Shown here: piece after piece, positions 1 through 5,653 of the stretch
Numbering within the stretch: the stretch's first letter is position 1
How the letters are laid out: every line of letters begins with the position of its first letter
Assembly (NCBI GenBank): GCA_934183135.1
Contig: CAKPRX010000081.1
Span: 1 to 10,049, forward strand
DNA length: 10,049 nt
Direction: 5' to 3'
Origin: an uncultured Prevotella sp.
GTDB taxonomy: Bacteria; Bacteroidota; Bacteroidia; Bacteroidales; Bacteroidaceae
Position numbers and translations under genes: made by a program
Notes under the pieces: generated by a model
Seen by the model: the letters and a program-made list of their open reading frames with translations, nothing else
What the model was told of the DNA's origin: nothing
Database searches by the model: none

Positions 1-951
1 CATCTGCTCCATGAGGTCGCGAGCGGGACCGCAGTACTTACGGGGATCGAACTCACCTGGTTTGTCGTGGAACACCTTGCGAACAGCAGCGGTGAAGGCC
101 AGACGAGAGTCAGAGTCGATGTTGATCTTGCAAACAGCGCTCTTGGCAGCCTTGCGGAGCTGCTCCTCGGGGATACCTACTGCATCGGGCAGCTTGCCGC
201 CGTACTCGTTAATCATGTCAACATACTCCTGGGGTACAGAAGATGAGCCGTGGAGAACGATGGGGAAGCCGGGGAGCTTAACCATAATCTCGTCGAGCAC
301 GTCAAATGCCAATGGAGGAGGAACGAGCTTGCCGGTCTTCGGGTCGCGGGTACACTGCTCCGGAGTGAACTTGTAGGCACCGTGAGAGGTACCTATTGAG
401 ATAGCCAGAGAGTCTACGCCAGTACGTGTAGTAAAGTCGATAACCTCCTCGGGCTTAGTATAGTGGCATACGTCTGAAGATACTTCGTCCTCAACACCTG
501 CCAGCACACCCAGCTCGCCCTCTACGGTTACATCGAACTGATGTGCATAGTCTACCACCTTCTTGGTAAGTGCAATGTTCTCCTCGTAAGGCAGAGAAGA
601 GCCATCGATCATCACCGAAGAGAAGCCCAGGTCTACACAGCTCTTGCACAGCTCGAAGCTGTCGCCGTGGTCGAGGTGAAGTACTATCTCCGGATGCTTG
701 CAGCCCAGCTCCTTGGCATACTGAACGGCTCCCTCGGCCATGTAACGGAGCAGTGTCTCGTTAGCATAGTTGCGGGCACCCTTAGAAACCTGCAGGATAA
801 CCGGAGAGCGAAGCTCTGACGAAGCCTTGATGATAGCCTGCAGCTGCTCGAGGTTATTGAAGTTGAACGCAGGAATTGCGTAACCGCCATTGATGGCTCT
901 CTTAAACATCTCACGGGTGTTTACGAGTCCTAAGTCTTTGTAGTTTACCAT
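1..951 (-). CDS. fba: Class II fructose-bisphosphate aldolase, 3' end outside the window
   Basis: This enzyme cleaves fructose 1,6-bisphosphate to dihydroxyacetone phosphate and glyceraldehyde 3-phosphate, and runs in reverse in gluconeogenesis; it is cytosolic and zinc-dependent. The visible 317 codons run from MVNYKDLGLVNTREMF to the window edge with no stop. Class II hallmarks are visible: HLDHGD (catalytic Asp94, zinc ligand His95), EGELG around residues 144-148, GTSHGAYK (His190) and VLHGSSSVP (His234), the last two being further metal ligands, then the phosphate-binding KINIDSDSR near 275-283. Bacteroidales homologues are, from memory, about 330-335 residues, so only some 15-20 C-terminal residues are missing. 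The start at 951 is the first Met of the conserved N terminus and lies about 100 nt below a good promoter. By eye it uses more T-ending codons (CGT, GTT, TCT) and less ATA than its neighbours, which suits a highly expressed gene. It is divergent from the inositol-phosphate synthase gene. Confidence 0.96.
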   Translation of the reverse strand, partial: MVNYKDLGLVNTREMFKRAINGGYAIPAFNFNNLEQLQAIIKASSELRSPVILQVSKGARNYANETLLRYMAEGAVQYAKELGCKHPEIVLHLDHGDSFELCKSCVDLGFSSVMIDGSSLPYEENIALTKKVVDYAHQFDVTVEGELGVLAGVEDEVSSDVCHYTKPEEVIDFTTRTGVDSLAISIGTSHGAYKFTPEQCTRDPKTGKLVPPPLAFDVLDEIMVKLPGFPIVLHGSSSVPQEYVDMINEYGGKLPDAVGIPEEQLRKAAKSAVCKINIDSDSRLAFTAAVRKVFHDKPGEFDPRKYCGPARDLMEQM

Positions 952-1055
952 AATGTTATTTGTTTTTTAAAACGTTATCGTCATTCCATCCGGCGCGGTT
1001 ATCAGCCTTATAGCCACCATAATGGGGCCCTGGCTGCGCGCTCTTTTTCTGTCTG

Positions 1056-1086
1056 CAAAAGTACAACTTAAATTCGTCAACACAAA
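1056..1086 (-). promoter_or_regulatory. Bacteroidota-type promoter of fba
   Basis: On the minus strand, TTTG (1086-1083), a 19-bp spacer and TACTTTTG (1063-1056) match the -33 TTTG / -7 TAnnTTTG consensus of the Bacteroides primary sigma factor. The predicted transcript start is near 1050, giving a leader of about 100 nt before the aldolase start codon. A second -7-like octamer, TACATTTG, lies at 1167-1160 but has no -33 element at the right distance. Confidence 0.75.
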
Positions 1087-1282
1087 GATTGGCGACATTT
1101 TTTTTACTCGGGAGCACATCATTTTCACATTATTTTGGCCTCCGATTATCGTAGGGAGCCAAATGTAAAACCAAGTTGACAAAATGGGCACAGGCGGCCT
1201 GTCTGAAGACACCATAGCACCAGCAGCGAGTACAAACGGATGTTAAATAGGAACCAGCGGCGACACTTTGACCGTGAAAAAA

Positions 1283-1313
1283 TTGGGGACAATGAAAATT
1301 ATCGTTACTTTTG
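1283..1313 (+). promoter_or_regulatory. Bacteroidota-type promoter of ino1
   Basis: TTG (1283-1285), a 20-bp spacer and TACTTTTG (1306-1313) match the Bacteroidota consensus. The predicted transcript start is near 1319, so the leader is about 70 nt. The promoter lies inside a longer open frame that begins at 1268, which rules out the upstream Met and fixes the coding start at 1391. A GGAGG sits at 1331-1335 but is too far from the start codon to act as a Shine-Dalgarno sequence. Confidence 0.75.
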
Positions 1314-1390
1314 CCATAGAAAACATTCCGGAGGATTATAGTTTTCACTTAAACCTCATCGCTAAACTACCATATAACAACATTAAAGAT

Positions 1391-2719
1391 ATGAAAAAGA
1401 CAACCGCTAAACCCGCAGAGGGAAAATTAGGAATTATGGTCGTAGGCTGTGGTGCCGTGGCTACCACCTTTATGACCGGTGTACTGATGACACGCAAGGG
1501 GCTGGCCAAGCCCATCGGGTCTATGACCCAGTACGACAAGATACGTGTGGGCAGAGGCGCCGAGAAGCAGTACCTGCACTACAAGGACATCGTGCCACTG
1601 GCCAAGCTGGACGACATCGTATTCGGAACCTGGGATGTGTACCCCCAGAACGCCTACCAGGCAGCCATGTATGCCGAGGTGCTCAAGGAGAAGGACATAG
1701 AGCCCGTGCGCGACGAGCTGGAGAAGATAGTGCCCATGAAGGCGGCTTTCGACCACAACTATGCCAAGCGGCTCACCGGCAACAATGTCAAGGAGTGTGC
1801 CACCCGCTGGGAGATGGTAGAGGCGCTGCGCGAGGACATACGCACCTTCAAGGCCGAGAACCACTGCGCGCGCATCGTGGTCATCTGGGCTGCATCGACA
1901 GAAATCTATGTTCCCGTAGACGAGAAGATACACTACTCGCTGGAAGCCCTTGAGACGGCCATGAAGGCCGACGACCGCGAGCACATAGCCCCCTCGATGT
2001 GCTATGCCTATGCGGCGCTGTCAGAGGGTGCGCCCTTTATCATGGGTGCGCCTAACACTACGGTAGACATACCTGCCATGTGGGAACTGGCCGAGAAGAC
2101 CCGCATGCCCATAGCCGGCAAGGACTTCAAGACGGGCCAGACACTGGTCAAGAGTGGTTTTGCCCCCATCATAGGCACCCGCTGCCTGGGTCTGAGCGGC
2201 TGGTTCTCTACCAACATCCTCGGCAACCGCGACGGACTGGTGCTCGACGAGCCGGCCAACTTCCACACCAAGGAGGTGAGCAAGCTCTCTACCCTCGAGA
2301 CTATCCTCAAGCCCGATGTACAGCCCGACCTCTACGGACATGGCAACGACGAGGACACACAGTACTATCACAAGGTGCGCATCAACTACTATCCGCCACG
2401 CAACGACAACAAGGAGGGATGGGACAACATAGACATCTTCGGCTGGATGGGCTATCCGATGCAGATTAAGATCAACTTCCTCTGCCGCGACTCTATCCTG
2501 GCTGCCCCACTGCTGCTCGACCTGACGCTGCTGAGCGACCTGGCTGCCCGTGCAGGCCGTTACGGCATACAGCGTTTCCTCAGTTTCTTCCTCAAGGCAC
2601 CCATGCACAACTACACGCAGGGCGAGGAGGCTGTCAACAACCTGTACCAGCAGTACACCATGCTCAAGAACGCCATCCGAGAGATGGGCGGCTATGAGCC
2701 CGACGAGGAAATAGACTGA
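1391..2719 (+). CDS. ino1: myo-inositol-1-phosphate synthase (L-myo-inositol-1-phosphate synthase family)
   Basis: This enzyme is an NAD-dependent isomerase that converts glucose 6-phosphate to 1D-myo-inositol 3-phosphate, the first step to inositol and, in gut Bacteroidota, to inositol lipids. The 442-residue product has the Rossmann motif VVGCGAVATT (residues 17-26), WAASTEIYVP (166-175), GAPNTTVD (219-226), the active-site Lys-rich GKDFKTGQT (243-251), STNILGNRDG (273-282) and KVRINYYPPR (328-337). The C-terminal part, NIDIFGWMGYPMQIKINFLCRD, is strongly family-like. Length is close to the roughly 430 residues usual in Bacteroidales. The start at 1391 follows an A-rich leader and matches where the family begins; the upstream in-frame Met codons lie before or at the promoter. 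A small acidic insert (about 317-325, HGNDEDTQY) precedes KVRINYY. No phosphatidylinositol synthase, phosphatase or CDP-alcohol transferase gene lies next to it here, so its downstream pathway cannot be read from context. Confidence 0.95.
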   Translation: MKKTTAKPAEGKLGIMVVGCGAVATTFMTGVLMTRKGLAKPIGSMTQYDKIRVGRGAEKQYLHYKDIVPLAKLDDIVFGTWDVYPQNAYQAAMYAEVLKEKDIEPVRDELEKIVPMKAAFDHNYAKRLTGNNVKECATRWEMVEALREDIRTFKAENHCARIVVIWAASTEIYVPVDEKIHYSLEALETAMKADDREHIAPSMCYAYAALSEGAPFIMGAPNTTVDIPAMWELAEKTRMPIAGKDFKTGQTLVKSGFAPIIGTRCLGLSGWFSTNILGNRDGLVLDEPANFHTKEVSKLSTLETILKPDVQPDLYGHGNDEDTQYYHKVRINYYPPRNDNKEGWDNIDIFGWMGYPMQIKINFLCRDSILAAPLLLDLTLLSDLAARAGRYGIQRFLSFFLKAPMHNYTQGEEAVNNLYQQYTMLKNAIREMGGYEPDEEID

Positions 2720-2772
2720 CCGTGACCCCTGCCCCTATGGGCTAAAGGGTCATACAGGCAGGGCTATAACCC

Positions 2773-2810
2773 ATGAGGGCGCCCGTGGCAATGTCCACGG
2801 GCGCCCTCAT
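2773..2810. terminator. Perfect 16-bp hairpin between convergent genes, probable bidirectional terminator
   Basis: ATGAGGGCGCCCGTGG (2773-2788), the loop CAATGT, and CCACGGGCGCCCTCAT (2795-2810) form an uninterrupted 16-bp stem. It sits 53 nt past the ino1 stop and 28 nt past the permease stop, where a shared terminator is expected. Neither side has a clear T-run, so termination would depend on the strong stem or on a factor. A gene call is not needed to explain it. Confidence 0.7.
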
Positions 2811-2838
2811 CGTATATCAGGGTCTGGCCGGCACGTAC

Positions 2839-4038
2839 CTACCTGGCGCGGGCCATGCGCAGGGCGTAGGCCAGCACCACCACAAATCCCGCCAGGGGGA
2901 TGACAAAAGGCAGGGTAAGTCCCACGCGGTCGGCCACCAGTCCCATGAGCAGGAAACCGCATCCGCCGATAGGCGTCATCATCAGCAGCGACGAGGCGCT
3001 CTTGGTATAGTCTCCCAAACCGCTCAGGGCCAGGGCAAAGATGGTAGGAAACATGATGGCCTCGAACAGGTAGTTGGCCACCAGGGCCACCATAGACACC
3101 ACGCCCACATCGCAGAGCACCACGGCCATACACACCACCGTGCCCACGGCACAGCCCAAGAGCATGCGCACCGGGGTAACCGTGCGCATGACCCAGCTAC
3201 CCACAAAGCGGCCCACCATGAAGAAGGCCAGCGCACAGGTGAGCACCACCGAGGCCACACCGTCAGTCATCCACCCCTTGCCAGTGACAAAGTTGATGAA
3301 GTAGCTGTTCACGGATATCTCGGCCACCTCGTAGCACAGCAGGGCCAGCAGCCCGAACCTGAACAGCGGGCGATGCAGCAGCAGTTCGGCCACACGCGAG
3401 CCTTTCAGGCCTCCACCCTCGCCATCGGCGTGGCTGATTTCGGGCAGCTGCACACGGGCAAAGACCACCGCGATGACAAGCACCAGTACGCCTAACAGCG
3501 CGTAGGGCACGGCCACCGACCCACCACCGGTTGCCGACCCGAAGAAGAACTGTCCTACGGCAAAGGTGGCGAACAGGCCGCCCAGACCGTTGAACGACTG
3601 TGAGAAATTGAGCCTGCTGGTAGCCGTGGCGGGGTCGCCCAGTTCGGTAACGTAGGGGTTGGCCGCCGTCTCCAGGAACACCAGTCCACAGCCTATGACG
3701 AAGAGGGCTGCCAGAAAGGCTCCGAAGGTACCCATCCAGGCCCCGGGCACAAAGAGCAGCGCCCCTACACCGAAGAGCATCAGCCCGAACACCACACCGC
3801 GCCTATAGCCATAGCGGTTGATAAACATGCCGGCCGGAATGGCCATGAGGAAATAGCCCAGATAGGTGGTTACCTGTATCAGGGCCGACCGCGTGATGGT
3901 AATGTCCATCTCGTTCTGCAGGTGCTTGTTCAGCACGTCCAGGATGGCCCTTGCAAATCCCCAGAGAAAGAAGAGCAGCGTAACCAGGACGAACGGCACC
4001 AGGTAGCGGCGGTCTGTGAGCGTCTTTTTAGTCATCAT
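2839..4038 (-). CDS. MFS sugar:H+ symporter, FucP family
   Basis: This is an inner-membrane permease of the major facilitator superfamily, fucose/glucose/galactose:H+ symporter branch, expected to import a monosaccharide with a proton. The roughly 399 residues are almost all hydrophobic helices, consistent with 12 membrane segments. FFLWGFARAILDVLNKH near residues 23-39 and FLETAANPYV near 121-130 are branch hallmarks. Asp34 and Glu123 lie 89 residues apart, as do Asp46 and Glu135 of E. coli FucP, the residues linked to proton coupling and sugar binding. The FucP NNLND motif is ARAILD here, so fucose should not be assumed. The start is the MMTKK pair at 4038/4035; the Met at 4068 would lie inside a hairpin stem and add an unlikely leader. 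It follows the aquaporin gene on the same strand by 72 bp with no visible promoter between, so a two-gene operon is likely. Confidence 0.9.
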   Translation of the reverse strand: MMTKKTLTDRRYLVPFVLVTLLFFLWGFARAILDVLNKHLQNEMDITITRSALIQVTTYLGYFLMAIPAGMFINRYGYRRGVVFGLMLFGVGALLFVPGAWMGTFGAFLAALFVIGCGLVFLETAANPYVTELGDPATATSRLNFSQSFNGLGGLFATFAVGQFFFGSATGGGSVAVPYALLGVLVLVIAVVFARVQLPEISHADGEGGGLKGSRVAELLLHRPLFRFGLLALLCYEVAEISVNSYFINFVTGKGWMTDGVASVVLTCALAFFMVGRFVGSWVMRTVTPVRMLLGCAVGTVVCMAVVLCDVGVVSMVALVANYLFEAIMFPTIFALALSGLGDYTKSASSLLMMTPIGGCGFLLMGLVADRVGLTLPFVIPLAGFVVVLAYALRMARAR

Positions 4039-4060
4039 CCATATTATTATAAACCAGCAA

Positions 4061-4083
4061 GGGGGCATATCGCCTATGCCCCC
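4061..4083 (-). promoter_or_regulatory. Intercistronic 9-bp hairpin between aqpZ and the permease gene
   Basis: GGGGGCATA (4061-4069) and TATGCCCCC (4075-4083) are perfect complements around a 5-nt loop. The hairpin lies 27 nt past the aquaporin stop and 22 nt before the permease start. In the direction of transcription it is followed by TTGCTGGTTTATAATAATAT, which has no T-run, so a full intrinsic terminator is doubtful. Partial termination, protection of the upstream message, or control of permease translation are all possible. Confidence 0.55.
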
Positions 4084-4110
4084 AACTGCCGGTATGTATC
4101 AGTCTATATC

Positions 4111-4800
4111 TTATTTCTTCTTCGCGCAAGGCTCCACCACCTTCCACAGCAGGGCAGCCAGCGCTCCGCCCACCATCGGGCCTACGATGAATATCCACAG
4201 ATGGGCCAGCGCCGAGCCTCCCTGGAACAGGGCTGGGCCGATGGAGCGTGCGGGGTTGACCGAGGTGCCCGTATAGCGTATGCAGGCCAGGTGTACCAGC
4301 ACCAGGGCCAGCCCGATGGCCAGTCCGCCGAAGGCGCTGTTCACGTTAGTCTTGGCCGTAACGCCCAGCACCACGAATACGAAGACACAGGTAAACACCA
4401 CCTCGGCCACCAGGCCTCCCCAGACACTAATCTGCTGCACCTCGTTGATGGCCTGCAGGTCGTTGGCACCCGTGCCTACCAACCCAGCCGTAGAGGTAAG
4501 CAGGCAGAGTATGGCAGCGCCTATCAGTCCGCCTATGACCTGGTAGAGCATGTACATGGCACAGTCGCGGCCGCTCATGCGCTTACTCAGATACACTCCC
4601 AGCGTGATGGCTGGGTTAATGTGGCATCCGCTTATACCACCGATGGTATAGGCCATGGCCACCACCGAGAGACCGAAAGCCAGGGCTGTTCCTACGACCG
4701 AGGCCGCGTTAGAAGGGTTACAACCCAGCGAGACTGCGGCTCCGCAGCCCATCAGCACCAGTACCATGGTGCCTACCATTTCTGCTAAATACTTCTTCAT
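4111..4800 (-). CDS. aqpZ: Aquaporin Z-type water channel
   Basis: This is a membrane channel of the MIP family, expected to pass water across the inner membrane. The 229-residue product has both signature boxes: HINPAITLG (Asn62-Pro63-Ala64) and TSVNPARS (Asn182-Pro183-Ala184). The aromatic/Arg selectivity filter reads Phe42, His170, Thr179 and Arg185, matching Phe43, His174, Thr183 and Arg189 of E. coli AqpZ. That predicts a strict water channel; glycerol facilitators have a Gly in place of the His. Length is the usual 230 or so. The start MKKYLAEMVG is the family N terminus. Upstream (4801-4942) no TAnnTTTG box was found, so it may be read from the lipoprotein promoter at 5297-5327 or from an unusual one of its own. 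It probably leads an operon with the permease gene. Its neighbours suggest coupling of osmotic balance with solute uptake, which is inference. Confidence 0.95.
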   Translation of the reverse strand: MKKYLAEMVGTMVLVLMGCGAAVSLGCNPSNAASVVGTALAFGLSVVAMAYTIGGISGCHINPAITLGVYLSKRMSGRDCAMYMLYQVIGGLIGAAILCLLTSTAGLVGTGANDLQAINEVQQISVWGGLVAEVVFTCVFVFVVLGVTAKTNVNSAFGGLAIGLALVLVHLACIRYTGTSVNPARSIGPALFQGGSALAHLWIFIVGPMVGGALAALLWKVVEPCAKKK

Positions 4801-4859
4801 ATCCGTTATAGTTTAGTTTTACTTATCTCGTTTTTAGGGTATTCGTTTCTATTTACTAA

Positions 4860-4894
4860 CGCCCCACTCGCCGTTTTATTGTCCGTCGGGGGCG
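4860..4894 (-). terminator. Weak hairpin after the lipoprotein gene, possible terminator
   Basis: CGCCCC (4860-4865) pairs with GGGGCG (4889-4894) around a 23-nt loop. It lies about 49 nt past the lipoprotein stop and 60 nt before the aquaporin start, on the strand both genes use. There is no T-run and the loop is long, so this is a weak call; read-through into the aquaporin gene remains possible. Confidence 0.25.
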
Positions 4895-4942
4895 CTTTAT
4901 CTGCCACTGGGCAGCGTGTGGCCCTGATTCATGCGCCCATGG

Positions 4943-5272
4943 TCAGTCCAGCTGCAGTAGCTGGTCGCGCTGTACCGAGAGCACACCCCGTACCCGCTGC
5001 AGACGGCGTATCAGCCTCTCTACGTCGGCTCGTTCAGGCGCCCTGACGGCCATGCCCCGTAGCATGGCGTAGCGGTAGAGTACCTGGCACCCTGCACGCT
5101 TCACGGCCGCCTCGAGTGGGCCGCCGCCCACCTGGGCATCGTAGTAGATGATAAGCACACGCGATACCACAGGCTGACACTCGCCGCTGCCGGGCCTCGC
5201 CACCGTGGTTCCGCGGGGCGCACAGCCCGCCAGGGCCACCCCAAGTAACGACAGCACTATCCACGTACGCAT
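4943..5272 (-). CDS. Small lipoprotein with an inhibitor-I9 (subtilisin propeptide)-like domain
   Basis: The 109-residue product starts MRTWIVLSLLGVALAGC, a lipoprotein signal peptide with lipobox LAGC (lipidated Cys17). The following residues, APRGTT, have no acidic surface-export signal of the kind known in Bacteroidota, so a periplasm-facing location is the simpler guess. After a short linker, residues 38-109 read as a ferredoxin-like beta-alpha-beta-beta-alpha-beta unit: RVLIIYYD, GGPLEAAVKRAG, QVLYRYAMLRGMAVRAPE, VERLIRRLQRVRGVLSVQRDQ. The pattern Y-x-(4-5)-G-(hydrophobic) followed by a helix and GV-x-SV-x-x-D is that of I9 propeptides and the fungal inhibitor POIA1. No protease domain is attached. 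A role as a protease inhibitor or folding helper is inference. The start at 5272 is chosen because the promoter at 5297-5327 lies within the longer open frame that begins at 5374. No gene symbol is recognised. Confidence 0.75.
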   Translation of the reverse strand: MRTWIVLSLLGVALAGCAPRGTTVARPGSGECQPVVSRVLIIYYDAQVGGGPLEAAVKRAGCQVLYRYAMLRGMAVRAPERADVERLIRRLQRVRGVLSVQRDQLLQLD

Positions 5273-5296
5273 ACTGATAATGAATGGTTTAACACG

Positions 5297-5327
5297 CAAA
5301 ATTAACAAAAGTAAGCCAATCGTCAAA
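5297..5327 (-). promoter_or_regulatory. Promoter of the small lipoprotein gene
   Basis: On the minus strand, TTTG (5327-5324), a 19-bp spacer and TAATTTTG (5304-5297) fit the Bacteroidota consensus. The predicted transcript start near 5291 leaves a short leader of about 20 nt before the Met at 5272. A second octamer, TACTTTTG at 5313-5306, has no -33 partner at the right distance. Confidence 0.7.
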
Positions 5328-5379
5328 GTGTTTCTCCTACATTTTTCAATCATCGCCACGGCTCTCGCCCACACCTTAT

Positions 5380-5397
5380 TATATATATACGCGCGCG
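5380..5397. repeat. Alternating (TA)5(CG)4 tract
   Basis: Eighteen bases alternate strictly between pyrimidine and purine, five TA steps followed by four CG steps. It lies in non-coding DNA about 50 bp upstream of the lipoprotein -33 box. Such tracts can unwind or adopt left-handed DNA under negative supercoiling; a role here is speculative. The stretch from 5398 to 5513 shows nothing else that can be supported. Confidence 0.6.
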
Positions 5398-5513
5398 AAG
5401 AGGCCGGCCGAGCATATAGCCATGAAGTCCCAAGGCGTTAGGGCGACCGCCATGCGGCACGGCCTAATAGCATGAAAACAGCTGGAAAACAGGGTACTGG
5501 CCAGGGCAGAAAT

Positions 5514-5538
5514 AAAAAAAGGGACTCCGCTGAGTCCC
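5514..5538 (-). terminator. Intrinsic terminator with T7 tract
   Basis: On the minus strand GGGACTC, loop AGCG, GAGTCCC is followed at once by TTTTTTT, then ATTT: a textbook factor-independent terminator. It would end the candidate small RNA and any read-through from the receiver/ATP-grasp gene, whose stop is at 5654. Confidence 0.9.
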
Positions 5539-5576
5539 AATCTTTGTTAACCTTAAATCTAATACCATGAAAAACA
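5514..5576 (-). ncRNA. Candidate small RNA, about 60 nt, with its own promoter and terminator
   Basis: On the minus strand a full promoter (5613-5582) is followed, about 40 nt below the predicted transcript start near 5576, by an intrinsic terminator (5538-5514). The predicted RNA is about 60 nt: an unstructured AU-rich 5' half containing GGUAUUAGAUUUAAGGUUAA, then a 7-bp GC-rich hairpin and a run of seven U. There is an AUG at 5568 but its frame runs through the terminator, so it is unlikely to be coding. From memory, similar blocks recur between genes in other Bacteroidales; this was not checked. The unit begins 41 bp past the stop of the receiver/ATP-grasp gene, so the terminator may also serve that gene. 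The alternative is that only the terminator matters and the promoter match is chance. Confidence 0.55.
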
Positions 5577-5581
5577 CAATG

Positions 5582-5613
5582 CAAAGGTACGAGGTTTGCT
5601 CCATATCTCCAAA
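5582..5613 (-). promoter_or_regulatory. Promoter of the candidate small RNA
   Basis: On the minus strand, TTTG (5613-5610), a 20-bp spacer and TACCTTTG (5589-5582) give a full-consensus Bacteroidota promoter. It lies past the end of a same-strand gene and points at no annotated gene except the distant lipoprotein, from which a strong terminator separates it. Confidence 0.65.
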
Positions 5614-5653
5614 TATTTTACCCGTTTTTTTGCTAACAACTATAATTCTTGAC

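Larger units (their letters stand above)
952..1390. other. Divergent fba / ino1 intergenic region
   Basis: This 439-bp gap holds two back-to-back promoters and their leaders but no convincing gene. Between the promoters (about 1087-1282) there is an AT-rich stretch with a run of eight or more T around 1098-1105. There is also an imperfect inverted repeat at 1137-1160 (GGCCTCC ... GGGAGCC around CGATTATCG) and an 11-bp palindrome, CAGGCGGCCTG, at 1191-1201. These could be regulator sites, but nothing ties them to a known factor. No tRNA, riboswitch or small ORF could be supported. Confidence 0.6.

Noticed and set aside
1268-1390. N-terminal extension of the inositol-phosphate synthase from the Met at 1268
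   Set aside because: The promoter at 1283-1313 lies inside this extension, the added residues do not resemble the family, and the conserved N terminus begins at 1391.
2773-3495. Plus-strand frame of 240 codons, rich in His and Gln, antisense to the permease
   Set aside because: Its His/Gln/Gly-rich translation is the usual complement of hydrophobic membrane-helix codons, and its start codon lies in the hairpin at 2773-2788.
5273-5374. Longer start for the small lipoprotein at 5374
   Set aside because: It would bury the signal peptide behind 34 residues and include the promoter at 5297-5327 within the coding region.
5466-5568. Short ORF beginning MVLDLRLTKIG in the candidate small RNA
   Set aside because: The frame runs through the terminator hairpin and T-run and would only be complete on a read-through transcript. 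It has no recognisable domain; such ORFs look like by-products of the RNA sequence.
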